This document shows positions 31,600-43,909 of a stretch of DNA of 64,000 nt, piece after piece; position 1 is the first letter of the stretch, and the number at the start of each line of letters is the position of its first letter. Below the pieces are notes generated by a model. That model was not told where the DNA came from. It worked only from the letters and a program-made list of their open reading frames with translations, and searched no databases. Origin of the DNA: Trochalopteron elliotii (Eukaryota > Chordata > Aves > Passeriformes > Leiothrichidae); the NCBI GenBank assembly GCA_024734555.1, contig JANPWX010020316.1, positions 94,418-158,417 of the forward strand, read 5' to 3'. The translations under genes and the position numbers were made by a program.

Positions 31600-32945
31600 A
31601 CATGATTTAGTATTGCAGGATAGAGAAACATCCCAGCCTGAAGCAATGCATTTGTATTTGTCCTGGAGGCAGAGGTTCCCCTCTGTACCAGAGTATGTTC
31701 CACAGCCAGTATTTTGGTCTACTACCTTGCTGTCTGCTTTCCCCTTGGCATGAGTTGTGGTTGAAAAGAAAAACCACAACCTCTTGGCCTGCCCATTGAA
31801 ATCAAAGGAGTCTTCTTTCATGGAGGCAAGCCACCAGACCTTGCTGATTTAATGAGGCAAATTCACCAGGGAAAATATCCTTCCATCCAGACCTTATTCA
31901 GACACTGAGGACCCTCTTATCTCTTGGGGGACCACAAAGAGAATTTGGATGGGGACAGGGAAAGCTTCTCCCCACACCACTCCCCCAAAAATTTGTGCAA
32001 CTTGAGGGAGCAACCTCCCTGCCAAAACACACTCTACAGACAGCAAAAGGAAACCCCTCTTCTCAATGAACTGATATATAAGACAATTCCCCTGGTTTCT
32101 TCTAGGCTAGTCTCGTTGCAAACCTTGAGTTTTAAGCTTGATGCTATGTAAGTAAATGTGTGTAACAGTGTAACAGGATAGTCACAAAAGTATATTTTGT
32201 CAAGTTCATTAAACTTATTAAGTTATTAAATTTATACAAACTCATTGAACTGATGTCATTTAACTGCAATAAGTACCTGAATGTCACCCTGGTCATGAGG
32301 AACTTTACCTGGTGAACATCTACATATGAATGCTAGTGTACATAAGAAATTATGGTGGTTTAGCATTGGATTGTCAGCCTAGCTGACCAATAGAAGAATT
32401 GTCCACGACTCTGAAGAACCCCGGCTTAAATCAAAGATCCCAAGTGGCCTGGCCCTTTTTCCATTTCCGGCCCGAGAAGTAACAGAACCCTGAGGAGTGG
32501 CCCAGGATGGCCAGGCCCCACTGCCCCCCCCCGTGGGGGGAGCTGGCCCTGGGTCTGGCCATGTCTCCGGGGCCTCCCCCTTCCCCCATCTGCCTGGCCG
32601 GTGCAGCCTTGAAGTCAGCCGCAACCTGGAGAAAAGAAGACCTGGGCAAATTTAACTCTTTCTTGGCACAGATGAAATTTCCAAAGCCCTAACCTTTTCC
32701 TCAGTGAGACAGACAGCCAACTTAGAGATATGTAAAAGGACAATATGAAGATATCTAAGTCAGTAAATGAAGAGTGATTTCTTAGGTGGAAGAGATGACA
32801 AGTTGCCTGAGTCTTAGGCTGAAATCTCCTGGGAGTTTTGGTGACAGACTATAATATGAATATGCCAGAGTAATCCTTTAAATCATGGACAATATGAATT
32901 TGGGAGATGATTTGTGGATTCTTTGAGCAAAGGTATCGGTGATTT
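31600..32945 (+). other. No gene recognised
   Basis: Mixed sequence. On the minus strand 31821-31605 reads as about 70 codons with seven cysteines (VVDQNTGCGTYSGTEGNLC...) that look protein-like, but I cannot name a family and no flanking exon structure is clear. 32400-32640 is GC-rich. LTR debris is likely in part. Confidence 0.4.
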
Positions 32946-33542
32946 TGAGACATTAATTTTAAAAAATTAAAAACTTTAGTTAAACTAGATATTGCTGAAG
33001 CAAAATAGATTAACTTCCCTCTACTAACAGAAGCCGGATTTAAGGAACTGATAAATCATGAGGCCTGTTTATGTATTCTGACTAATCAGTAGACTACAAG
33101 AATACAATACAAACATAAATCAAACAGCCCTGGAAAAACAGGATTCAGTTGTCACGTAACACTAAAAGGTTAAAAAGTCAAAGCAAGGAAGACCCATCTT
33201 ACTTCATCATTTTGAGACCCCATCCCATAAAAAGGACCACCGACCCATTTCAAAGAACAAACTACGCATGCTTAACAGCTTTTTGGCTAATTACCATACG
33301 AAGCAGGGAATGGGATGTACCAGAGTTATGAATATGCATTTGTGTTTTGGGTATTCAATACTCCTGTACATAAAAAGACCCTGTAATCATCTGTAAAATG
33401 AGCGTGTGTATTTAGGAGCTATCCCGCACGCTGCCTGGCGTCGTAATAAACATACACTTTCTAACTTTAAACTGTTAGAGAGTGTTTGTCCGTCATAGTT
33501 GGATATTGATATTAGATCAATATCCATATTTTTAATAAATCA
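32946..33542 (+). mobile_element. Solo LTR of the older class I family split by provirus A
   Basis: 597 bp from TGAGACATTAAT to TTAATAAATCA, bounded by the 4-bp duplication ATTT (32942-32945 and 33543-33546). AATAAA lies near 33444. It matches 3460-3806 plus 13662-13915 in reverse complement and serves as the uninterrupted reference showing where provirus A entered. Confidence 0.88.
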
Positions 33543-33546
33543 ATTT

Positions 33547-34168
33547 ACTGAATGAATATTGAATTAGAAGTTGGGATTTGGTGGTCCCATGAAAGGTTGG
33601 AACAGGGAGATGAGAAGAAGCCCCCTGTGCCAGCAGAAGAAGTAAGAAGACATCTCTGTTCCCTGAGATGAAGAATCCTTTGCCTTTAAGTTGTTTATCT
33701 TTAAAAGTGCCACCCCAATATATATGTGAGTCTATGGCCCATATGTAGTCATGGGAAAGGCTACATGATATGGGAGGTTCCACAACTGCAGAAATTTCCT
33801 GGGCAGGCTGCATTTGTGTGAGTTGGAAGCCACAAGTAGACTGTTTCTCTTGTGGAAAGTTACCAAACAACAGGAGTGACTTTTCTCTCTCAAAGACTGA
33901 ATGAAAGACTGTTTTATAAGTGGTACTGACCTGGAGTTCTGAGTTTTGCCTCTTTACATTGTTTGTAGAAAATGAACAGTTTGTAGTGGGAGAAAGGGTT
34001 GATTTAGAGATTAATTTGTGGGGTTTTTTTTCCTTTTCCTTTGCTTCTCTTAGTGTGTGTTAATAAAATCTGTTTACTTTTAAGTTGAGCCTGTTTCGCC
34101 TTTTTCTCCCAAAATCTATTCTCCCATTTGGCAAACAAAATTAGATGAACGTGAAACCACCACATAAA
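33547..34168 (+). repeat. Probable LTR and leader upstream of a tRNA-Gly primer site
   Basis: TTAATAAAATC near 34060 is a polyA-type signal, about 110 bases before a glycine primer site. The upstream limit is unclear, and the solo LTR at 32946 may have inserted into this element. Confidence 0.45.
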
Positions 34169-34186
34169 TGGTGCATTGGCCGGGAA
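34169..34186 (+). other. Primer binding site, tRNA-Gly type
   Basis: TGGTGCATTGGCCGGGAA is complementary to the 3' end of glycine tRNA (GCC type), and the similarity extends several bases further (ttgaacc). It marks another ERV lineage in the plus orientation. Confidence 0.75.
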
Positions 34187-34214
34187 ATTGAACCAAAACC
34201 ACAACAGAAATGGA

Positions 34215-34420
34215 ATGGAAAATTATGGTACAGAGTCTTCTAATGTTGATACAGAAAGCAGAGGACATCCCACTGTTGATTGGGAAACTGCAATTAGTCA
34301 CCTCAGCTCAGAAGTCTGACTGCAGAGTTGGAGGGAATTAAGAAACTGCTCAAGAAACTGCAGAAAGTCCTGGAAAACTCTCACAAGACAAGAGGCTGAA
34401 GAAATGGGAATTATTTCTGT
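34215..34420 (+). pseudogene. Short gag-like remnant after the tRNA-Gly site
   Basis: An ATG at 34215 opens about 34 codons (MENYGTESSNVD...) to a TGA near 34317; the next frame continues with a leucine/lysine-rich helix (EGIKKLLKKLQKVLE). The position suggests the beginning of a gag. Too short to assign. Confidence 0.35.
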
Positions 34421-34889
34421 TAAATATGAAACTGTAGGGTTCATTATAATAAATGATGATTTATGTGCTGCCCTGCTTGTAACATGGAAGTATTCTGGGA
34501 AATTAAGGAAGATTATTTGAAACTGATAATTTTTACATACTGTGATTAATTAGCCCATGAATCTTGCTGTTAAATTTCAAAGCCCAGCAATATATCCTGA
34601 ATGCCTTGGCATTTGTGAGAGTAAGACTACCCACTGTATTTATAGTACATGTTCAGAGCAAAAGCTGCAGTTTTGAAACTTTCTGGTTGAGGCCCATTTC
34701 AGTGCAAGAGCTTAGTAGATACAAATTCTTCATCCCCACTTGTTGAAGGTGCTTGTTCTTTTCTCTGAGACATCTTGTACAGAAAGAACACAGCAACTTC
34801 AAGAAAGAAGGTGTCCAAATGTGTGTGTCCTAGCTGGGAAGACCTGGGAGCCTACAGTCTTAAGGTATCTCCTCAGTCTTCTTGAACAC
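34421..34889 (+). other. No gene recognised
   Basis: Only short frames without motifs. Probably decayed internal sequence of the preceding element. Confidence 0.4.
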
Positions 34890-35576
34890 TGTGCTGGTTT
34901 GAAAGTAAACCAGAAGGAGAAATGAACCCCACTCAATTACCTTAAGAGAGATTTCAGGTCAGAGTTACAATTTAATAGAAAGATTACAAGAAATGCTACG
35001 AAGAAAACTAGCTTAAATCCACAAAGTCACAGTACAACCTGGCACCTTGTTGGTCAGGGTGGTGGTCACAGTCCTATTAAGCAGAGGTTGCAGTCCTGTT
35101 GAAGTGATGGTTGCAGTAGAAAGCGGCAGTCCTATGGAAGTTCTGGATCTGTTGAGTGGTGCTGATGATGTCCCAAGTCCCCAATTATATATGCTCAGGC
35201 TCAGGTGAGAATGCTCTGTACCTCCTCCAGAGTGAGAAGTTTCACAATGGAACGATGTAATACTGTATGTCATTGCAGTTGCCTATTCTGCTAGTGCCAT
35301 TGAGTCCATTATGGCTCATTAGCAGAGATGACCCCCTCAGACTGTGCTGCTGCTTCCCCAGAGGGAGTTATCACAGCTGAGTCATTGGTGTGAAGAAAAA
35401 GAAACACTTCCCTGCCTTGTAGGATTTGCCTCTTCTCCCTTATCTTATTTAACACCCAGCTTGTAGCCTGAGGTGTTGGGTGTGCACTGGTCAACTACTG
35501 CAAATGACCCATCATTAACAGTTTGTCAGAAATTATGTAGAGGGGAGTAGAACACACAGTTTGGGTTACACCCACA
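34890..35576 (-). repeat. LTR of a second, older ERVL-like family (copy 1)
   Basis: Starts TGTGCTGGTTTGAA on the plus strand and ends ...TTACACCCACA. A second copy with the same start and order of segments lies at 36816-38340. In analogy with the ERVL LTR ends, the viral sense is probably the minus strand. No matching duplication was found. Confidence 0.6.
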
Positions 35577-35597
35577 TCCTGCTAACCTTCTCATCTC

Positions 35598-36213
35598 CAT
35601 TTGAGACAAATTTAGGAGGAAACATCCTGAAATGAACATCTCCTCTAAAGAAGGCAGGTTTCAGCACACCCTCCCCCACTGATAAGAAAGGAATTTCTTG
35701 GAGGAAAGTGAAAAAAACCCTGTTTATTTAACACAGAGTGCCCACAGAGCAAGAAGGAAAAAAAATTGAGTAATGTTAGGTAATAAACCTCCTCATTTTG
35801 GAGAAAGCTGGTGGATTTTATAGTTCTGCTTGGCTTCTCCCGAGGTCTGGAACTGGGATGCAGCATCCCTGCAACCTCCCCACTGGTTCCCAGCGTGGGG
35901 CTCCTGGCAATGTTCTGGTGTTCAGACCGGAGCAAAGCTGAACAGTTCCAGAAGAAGAAGCCACAGTCCTGTGAAGAATGTCTTGCCTCAGCTAACAAAA
36001 AGATGCTAGCTAAAAGCAAAGAATGTACTCTCTCTCCCTGCTGCAGAAGCTGAGAACACGGAGGAGTGTGTGTGAACTTGAACACAAACTGCCAAAATAA
36101 TTCCCCCAGCTTCGCCCTTTCCCCTGGGTCCAGCTTAAAGCTACAGGACCCATTTCTGGGCATAAAGCAGATGACAGGGTAATATAGTATTTTTATAAAA
36201 TCACCTCAAGACA
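35598..36213 (-). repeat. Diverged LTR related to the B/C ERVL LTR family
   Basis: Shares the order of segments with the B and C LTRs: acaaatttaggaggaaac, a ctgtttatttaac segment, then the ggtttttcag-like and cttaaagctacag-like parts. On the minus strand it starts TGTCTTGAGGTG at 36213. Divergence is high, so this copy is old. Open frames inside it are not genes. Confidence 0.65.
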
Positions 36214-36815
36214 CTTCTGTAACCAGGGCAAACACTGTGTGAATCGATGCATACAGGTAACCAAGGGCAACCATCAAAGCACAGCTGAAATACAAAGAGT
36301 AGATTTACTTCATTACCTCGCTAACAATGCTGGGTGGTACAGACACTGTTAGGCTTAGTTCATCCTAGAGGACAGTAGGGGGCACCTCCCTGCCTGCATC
36401 ACTATAACAGAAGGCTTTGCATATGTCTGTGAGAGTGTGTTATCTCTCCACAGGAATTCTACTTCTCAAAACAGGCAGAGGATAAACAACATTAGGCATA
36501 ATAAATGTAGTTTTCCCACACTGACATTCTTAGCAATCCCAGCTGCAAGGTCATTTTCAGCAAAATGTTTCCTTCCTACTCACCAAATCTTCCAGTTTTA
36601 ACCCTTTCTCCCAACAAACAACCTTGAAGTGATTAAAAGCAGAGTAGTCATCCTTCTGGTGGTCTTAGTGTGTCCCCTGGGACTCTGACCTGCTCTTCTA
36701 GTACAGAGGCAAAAGTCACCCTCATCTGACCCCCTTTTTCTCCTGGTGAATAGGTGTATGCATCCTCTGCAGCCCAGCAGAAGACCTTGGTTAATCCAGG
36801 GTTATCAGATTTAGT
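36214..36815 (+). other. Unassigned sequence between two LTRs
   Basis: No domain recognised. A minus-strand frame (36857-36648) that overlaps the neighbouring LTR has no recognisable motif. Confidence 0.35.
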
Positions 36816-36976
36816 GTGCTGGTTTGAAGGTAAACCAGTGGGAGGAATTAACTCCACATAAATATTTTGCGAGAGATTCCGAGTCAGAACTACAATTTAA
36901 TAGGAAAATTATAATAATGGCATTAATACAGAAACACTGGCTTAAACCAACAAAGTCAGAATACAACCTGACACCC
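36816..36976 (-). repeat. Older ERVL-like LTR copy 2, first part
   Basis: Starts TGTGCTGGTTTGAAGG and follows copy 1 (34890) to the segment acaacctgacaccc, where a different LTR interrupts it. Confidence 0.6.
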
Positions 36977-37306
36977 TGTTGTGAGAAAAGAACTCCACTC
37001 TTCAAAATTTTTTAAAGTTGAATAAGGGATAATAAGGGACAAATCAATAAAGCAAAAGTAACAGTGCTGGGTGCTTGGCAACGGCCAGAGGCACACTGGC
37101 TAACCATAGCAACTCTTCTTATATACTTTTTCCATTGCATTGGTCAAATACATATTCATAAAGATTATACATACTCAGACATTTCTTTGAACTCATTTAC
37201 ATGTTCTGGGAATTCTTTAGCTTGGTTTGACTCCTGACTTGCCTTTTTAGAGTATGTGCAGTAATCATGGATGTGGTTTTGAGGGTCGTGTCACTTCCTC
37301 ACAACA
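36977..37306 (-). repeat. Short LTR with perfect 9-bp terminal inverted repeats
   Basis: 330 bp beginning and ending TGTTGTGAG / CTCACAACA. On the minus strand a CCAAT (GACCAATGC) and GTATATAAGAAG support promoter orientation. It sits inside the older LTR copy. A GGGGGC purine-type string directly flanks it at 37307-37312, so it may be the 3' LTR of a truncated element extending to about 37855. Confidence 0.65.
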
Positions 37307-37855
37307 GCCCCCTGTTCCGTGGTTTCAGCGGGCAACAGTTATTGATAGTTGAAGGGTCAGTAGCAGGGGTCCTCATCACATCCATTTCTTAAATGTTATG
37401 TGACCATGCAGACGGTTTTAGCTATTTCCGTTATTGTAAGTTAACCACAAGTACTCTAAATCAACATCAGCTATTTCACAAATATATCTGCTATTTTCAT
37501 TATTGTCAGTTAGTTACCAAAATAAAAGCATTACTAATTATTTTACAACTACAGCTACTTCTGCAAAAGTTAACATTATAATGCACAACACATAGCAGCT
37601 ACTTTAATATTTGCAAAGGCCAAAACTATAATATATGTTTATCACACTGTCCACAAACTATCATCCATAAATGATGTTCTGAGGATACGAGCTATACAGG
37701 GGCCAGGGCATTGGCCACAAAAGGCTGACAAATTATACTATATCAAAAGCAGTTAAAAGTGATTACAAACTGTACTATATCAAAATTGTTGTGATTAATA
37801 ATAATTTGCAGAAGCCAATACAAAACAGTGAAAACCAACAACTACATAGTTATTT
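37307..37855 (-). other. Possible truncated internal region of the short-LTR element
   Basis: A/T-rich sequence without recognisable coding. It ends where the interrupted older LTR resumes (about 37858). Confidence 0.35.
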
Positions 37856-37857
37856 AT

Positions 37858-38340
37858 AACACTTGGTCAGGGTGGTGGTAGCAATTTGATTAAATGGTGG
37901 TTGCAGTCTCATTGGAGTGATCAATGTGGTCTTGTCATAGCGGTGATCCTGTAGAAAGGTCTGGTCCTTCTCTGGTTGTTCAGTGGTGATTGTTGAGAGC
38001 TCTTGTCCTCTGGGCATCCAGTGGTGGGTATCATGGTATCCCAAGTCTCAGATTATATACAGGCAAGGATGTTCGGTACCTCCCCCGGGGAGGAGAATTT
38101 CACTATGGGGTGATGTAATTCTATGAGTCATTCTGGGGAATCCTTGATGGCCCATTAGCAGAGATGGCCCCCTCAGGGGGGTGGTGCTGCTGCTTCCCCA
38201 GAGAGAGTTGTCATGGTTGAGTCATGGCAAAGGTAAAGAAACACTGCTCCACCCATTTTAACAGCTCATCAGAAGGTAATGTAGATGGTGGTAGAATACA
38301 TACTTTGGTTATACCTTACACTGTAACCCAAGACAGCTAA
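37858..38340 (-). repeat. Older ERVL-like LTR copy 2, second part
   Basis: Resumes with TTGGTCAGGGTGGTGG, the segment that directly follows the break point in copy 1 (35049), and continues through the cagagatg-gccccctcag-type segment to the end near 38340. Confidence 0.6.
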
Positions 38341-40590
38341 ACCCTCAATGCTCTTTTGAGCCCAGCCATTTGAAGCCTAACTAGCATATGATTTGTCTTG
38401 TGGAACAATATTCTGAAATATCTCATTCAGGGCAGCTGATCACTGTCCTGGCTAGAGCTTTGCAAGCTGTTTGGTTTGCTTTGGTTTGATTTGGGTTGCC
38501 CTGTGAGGGAAAAGTTTCTCCTCTAAGAAGAAAAGTATGTGTGCTCATTAGGAGTGCTTGGTGTGCTTCATAAGTATTTTATTAAGGTTCTGGCTTGCCT
38601 TTGGTTAGTTTTGTTGCATGGAAAATATTCTGTTATGTAAATTGATGCTGCAGTTTCATCTAGATCCTCTGAGTTCTGCCTTGCTGCTGGCCATGTGAAC
38701 ATTTGAGCCCACATACACATCAGGAGGACAGTTGGAGAGAGACTGGTGACAGGACCAAAGATCAGGGAATACTCTTGTATGTGAGCAGAATAAAAATCTT
38801 GGGATTGCTCAGAGGGTTGGCAAATGTGACAAAAAATTGGCCGCTATAGGGCATGTCAAGAATATATAGCTTCATGGTTGTATAGGCACCTAGCTTGCTA
38901 TTGGGAGCATTATGAAACTTGTTCTAGATGTTAACTTCCCATGTAGAAGAGGCTGCCTGAGACCAGAGGGGAGAATGGACCATCCAGTCACTCATTTGAC
39001 CACTTTGGGGTTATTATACCTCATGCAGAGCATCTGAACTCTGCTGGCAAAGGTGAAGGAGAGGGCTGCAATGGTCTGATTCAGCCCACAGACATCTGTG
39101 TTCCTGTGCTAAAATCAAAATTTCCCTGTAGCAGTTGAACCATGAAGACTAAATATGTTCATCTGTCCATTACTTCTTCCTCCTTCCTCTGTTTCTGAGG
39201 TAGTGTCAACAGTTGACCTGGATTTTGACTTTCTTGAAAAAAGCATTCTTGATAGACTTGTTTTGGCCAGGGAGGTCATATCAAGACCTGCTCTGTTTTG
39301 CAAAAAGTGGTTTCTAATATTGTGTGGTTTTGCTACGGTCCTAAGATTTGGAGACCCTCACGTTGAGTCATGAGGTTCAGAAAGGATCCCTGGTTGGATT
39401 CTAAACTCCTTCTCAGATAAGAGTTTAGGTGCGTCTGGATCAAGACTTAATCCTAGACTTGGTCAACAGCTTGTGTCTAAAGAATTATAAGTGTACAATC
39501 AAAATTTTATATAACTTAGCTAAGATTTCAAAATTTCAGCACAATTATTTGCAATTCACTTACCAAATATCTGATGTGATAAGGATTCTCTCAACCTTGA
39601 GGAGTAGCCTTAACAGGTATCCCTTCTCAAAGAGGGAGCCTGCCATGCAGTCCATTGCCATACAGGAGAGCTCATTGGGCCCTGGGTTGTCCATTGTTTC
39701 TGGAGTAAGATGACTGACATAGTCATATTTGCATACCAGATGTATTTCAGCTGGTGCATGCTCAACTAGCTCACATTTGGGAGCAAGATTTATGGCCCTT
39801 AGCTATTATGTTGTTATCTGTCTTCCCAGAGTCCAACTTAAGTCAGATGCAGCCATCATGACCACCACTGGTGGCTATTGCTTAAGCAGATAAGGGCAGG
39901 GGTGAGCATGCTGTCACAACAAAAAGCAGTTGGGTATCAGCAGCAAAAGTATATATGGTCCTGATGTCCTTCAGATGGGAGGATAAATTTGATGCATTAC
40001 TCTCATTAGATGCTGCCTTTATTGGACTGTTACTCAGCTTTTTTGCTTTGTAGCATACTATCACCCCTGAATCAGAGTGATGTCAGCCTCCAGACCATGG
40101 AATTGCTTATTGGATATTCCTGCCCTGGACAGACAAAAAAATATTTTTGTGCATCCAGTTACTGCTTCTGGTCTTGTTAGAACTACCTAGAACTGGGAAG
40201 GGTTAACATTTCCTGCAGTTTTATCAGGAGTCAGCTGTTGGATGTAGCTGCTATTTTTAAAAAAACTTAGACATGCAGTGTGAAGAGGAACATCTAATAA
40301 AACCAGCCTGCTGCTGGGATGTTGTCTGTGCTTGATTTTGAAGCTCCCGATCTGGTTGCACACCGTATGTATTAAATTTCATGTAGGATTGCATCATTTA
40401 AAAATAATAAAGCTTCACAGATGCAGGCATTCTGTCTGTCTGGTAGAACTGATGCCCATCACTGCTAGGTAATGCCCTACATGCATTGCTTGTCATTCAC
40501 TGGAATGTGGCTACCTGGACCAGGTAGCCTGCTAAGGCTTTTTGATATGTCTAGGTACATTATTTATGGTGACTTGTGGGGTAATACCTT
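38341..40590 (+). other. No gene or repeat recognised
   Basis: Single-copy-looking sequence of ordinary composition. Frames of 60-94 codons occur on both strands but show no domain, no signal peptide and no exon structure. Confidence 0.45.
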
Positions 40591-41470
40591 AGTTATTTGT
40601 ATTGGATTTGTGTGACAAGGTTTTGGTAGAGGGGGCTACAAGGATGTTTTCTGTAAGGAGATACCAGAAGCATCCCCTCTGTCCAATAGAGCCAATGCCA
40701 GCCAACTCTAAGATGGATCTGCCACTGGAAAAAGCTGAGCCAAACAGTGATGATGGTGGCTCCTCTGATAACATATTGAAGGGGAAAATCAAACTGTGGA
40801 AGAACAACAGCACAGAGAGGAGTGAGAATATGTGAGAGAAAGAACTCTGCAGACACCAAGGTCACTGGAGAAGGAGGGGGAGGAGGTACTCCAGGTGCCA
40901 GAGCAGATACTCCCCTGCAGCCCATGGTGAAGACCATGGCGAAGACCATCTGCCTCCCTGCAGCCTATGGAGGTTAATGGTGGAGCAGATATTCACCTGC
41001 AGCCCATGGAGGACTTCACACTGGAGCAGGTGGATGCACCCAAAAGAGTCTGTGAATCTGTGGGAAGCCCATTCTGGAGCAGATTCCTTTCAGGACCCAT
41101 GGACCTGTAGAGAGAGGACCCCAGTCTGGAGCATTTTGTTATCAGGACTCATGGCCCCGTTGGGAACCCACTCTGGAGCAGTCTTTTCCTGAAGGACTGC
41201 ATCCTGTGGAAAGGAACTATGTTGGAGAATGTCATGGAGTCTCCCAATTGGAGGGACCCCACTCTGGAGCAGGGGAAGAGTGTGAAGAGTTCTTCCCCTG
41301 AGGAAGAAGGGGCAGCAGAAAAAATGTGATAAACTGGCTACAATCCCCATTCCCCATCCCCCTGCACTACTGGAGGAGGAGAAGGTAGAGAATTTGAGAG
41401 TGAAGTTGAGCCTGGGAAGAAGGGATGAGTGGGGGAAAGGTGTTTTATTTTCCCATCCCGCTTTGATTTT
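40591..41470 (+). repeat. Degenerate tandem region built on a CTGGAGCAG unit
   Basis: CTGGAGCA recurs at about 41021, 41074, 41126, 41172 and 41262, with related GGACTGCA/GGACCC words between, spaced about 47-90 bases. Such leaders or LTR segments are common in avian LTR elements. I treat it as repeat-derived although parts are open on both strands. Confidence 0.5.
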
Positions 41471-41472
41471 GA

Positions 41473-42420
41473 TAGAATCATATAATGGCTTGGGTTGGAA
41501 AGGACCTTAAAGATCATGCCCTTCCAACCCCCTGCCATGAGCAGGGACACCTTTCACCAGACCAGGTTGCTCAGAACTCCATCCAGCCTGGTCTTGAACA
41601 TCTCCAGGGATGGGGCATCCACAACTACTCTGGGCAACCTCTTCCAGTGCCTCATCACTCTCACAGTAAAGAATTTTTTCCTAACTTTTAATCTAAACCT
41701 ACTGTCTTTCAGTTTGAATCCGTCCTCCTTTGCCCTGTCACTACATACCCTTGTAAAAAAATCCCTCTCCATATTCCTTGTATGCTCCCTTCAGGTACTG
41801 GAAGGCCAGAATTTGGTCACCCCAAAGCCTTCTCTTTTCCAGGCTTAACAAACTCAATTCTCTCAGCCTTTCCTCATAGGGGAGATGCACCATCTCTCTA
41901 ACCATCCTGTTGGCCTCCTCTGGACTCACTCCATCAGGTTGATGTCTTTCCTGTGCTGGGACCCGAGCTGGATGCAGTACTCTAGCTGGGGTCTCACCAG
42001 AGTGGAGCAGAGGGACAGAATTCCCACCCTTGCTATGCTGCTCACACTACTTTGGTGGCAGCCCAGGACACATAGGGTTTCTGGGCTGCAAGTGCACACG
42101 GCCCGGGGCATGTCCAACCAGCACCCTGAAGTTCTTCTCTGCAGGGCTGCTCTCAATCTGTTCATCCCCCAGCCTGGATTGATACCCGGGGTTGCCCTGA
42201 CCCAGGTGCAACACCTTGTACTTGATCTTATTAAACCTCATGAGATTGCCATGGGCCACTTCTCAAGCTTGTCCAGGCCTCTCTGGATGGCATCCCATCC
42301 TTCAGGACTGTCACCTGCACTGTTCAGCTTGGTGTCATCTGCAAATTTGCTAAAGGTTTACTCAGTCGCTTAATCTATGTAATTAGTGAAGTTTTAAAAT
42401 AACATTGGTCCAAATATGGG
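41473..42420 (-). mobile_element. CR1 LINE, 5'-truncated 3' end
   Basis: On the minus strand fragments of the CR1 reverse transcriptase are readable in order: KFADDTK (the F-A-D-D form of the polymerase box, near 42340), [22 protein letters not shown] (42250-42190), SYEERLREL-like (PYEERLRELSLLSLEKRRL, near 41870), GFKLKDSRFRLKVRKKFFTVR and VVDAPSLEMFKTRLDG (near 41600). The 3' end after gaccttaaagatcat at 41473 fits the CR1 tail. Frames are broken; it is an old, non-functional copy. Confidence 0.9.
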
Positions 42421-43909
42421 GACCAGTATTATTTACTGGTGTTTGATTGGAAATATTTTGCAGTATTGGCAAATTGGCATATTTATTGGCAATATTTTGA
42501 TTGGCAATAAATTAAATTCATTTTCCCCAAGTAAAGTCTCTTTTGCTAGTGATGGTAAATGCTGAATGTCCTTATCTTGACACACAAGCCTTTTGTTAAA
42601 TTTTCTCTCTCCTGTCCAGATGAGGAGGGGAGTGATAGAGCAGCCTTGGTGGACACTGTTATGAATGAGTGCTTGAGATTACTTAAAAAATCAGCAGTAA
42701 AGGTATCAGTAAAAACCAGATTTAATATTAAGTGACAGCATGACAAGGTTCATTGGCAAGATTCACTCTACTTCTTACTAGACAGTTAAGGCACGCCACG
42801 GAAAAACAAGCAACAACAAAACCAAACAAAATCCAGGCAATCAAAACTGAAATGAACAGAGAACTATCTAGGGTGTGTGTGGGGGGGTGGGTGTGAGTGT
42901 ATGTATGTGCATGTGTGTGTGTGTGTGAGTTTAGGTTCATGGGACAAAAGGACAGTGAGGGGAAGGATAAAAAGGAATATGGCCTAAAAGCTCAACAGCA
43001 GTCAAACTTAACAGTACTTTAACTTATACCTTAAACCTAAGAATTTAACAAAGGAACAACACTTAACTTATACCTAACTTAACTTATAACTTAACCTTAA
43101 CAATTTAAGAGGAATAACACTTAGTATTATTTAACCTAACTTATGACTTCAAAGTTGAACTTAGCAACTTAGCAAAGGAACAACACAGCAGCATTTAACT
43201 TAGCTTATAACTTATGACATAACATTACTTACAGGCCTAACTTGCTTAGATATCTGAGGTACTTAAACATCTAAGAAAGCAGCATTTCTCCCAGATTTGC
43301 TATAGCATATGCACACGTGTATGCACACAGACATAGTACAAGTTACCTGTGAAAAATTCCCCTCGAAGGTAAGTGAAATACTCAGTTTGGATGCCTTTGC
43401 ATCTCCCTTACAGGCAAAGGGTTAGGCCTTGAGTGGGTGTATCAGCCCAAGACTTATTGTTGTTCATCAATCCTCCAAGTATAATAAACTTGAGAGTTTG
43501 CTGGCTCTGAGAGGCATCCCACTCAGAGGGAGGTTGCTGGTGGCAGCTGGCTGCAGTCCAGAAGAGCTCAAAGGGTCTCATTTTGGACCCCTGCTTATAG
43601 GGTGGCAAAAGAGTGGGCTTAAGCCATAACAATGATTCATTCTGGCCACAGTTTGGGTCAGTACTTTCTTTGAAAGTGTGAGAAGAGGGATGTTATGCCA
43701 TTCAGGCAAGAAAAATAGTTCCCAAGGCTGTTCATAAAGAAAACAGGAGCTCATTAGAAAGCAGCAGTTCCTGGGAGCAGACAGTGTTTCTGATAAGCTC
43801 CAGAAGAGCTGAGCCCAGGTGTTGTTTGTCAAGGCCAAGGCCTAATGAGCATTTCTCAAATCACAGTGTGTGACAGCTAACAGCTGGTCTAAAAGCCTCA
43901 CAACCACAA
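42421..43909 (+). repeat. Microsatellite and degenerate A/T repeat region, no gene
   Basis: A (GT)n-rich microsatellite lies at about 42868-42932. From about 43000 to 43250 a degenerate unit like aacttataccttaac recurs. The rest shows no recognisable gene. Confidence 0.55.

Noticed and set aside
35811..36053. Short open frames at 35645-36163 and 35811-36053
   Set aside because: They fall within a diverged ERVL LTR and overlap on opposite strands.
40591..41470. Possible host gene with repeated units
   Set aside because: Frames on both strands are interrupted and the unit CTGGAGCA is degenerate; a repeat-derived segment next to a CR1 fragment is more likely.
42868..42932. Functional Z-DNA or regulatory element
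   Set aside because: A plain imperfect (GT)n microsatellite without supporting context.
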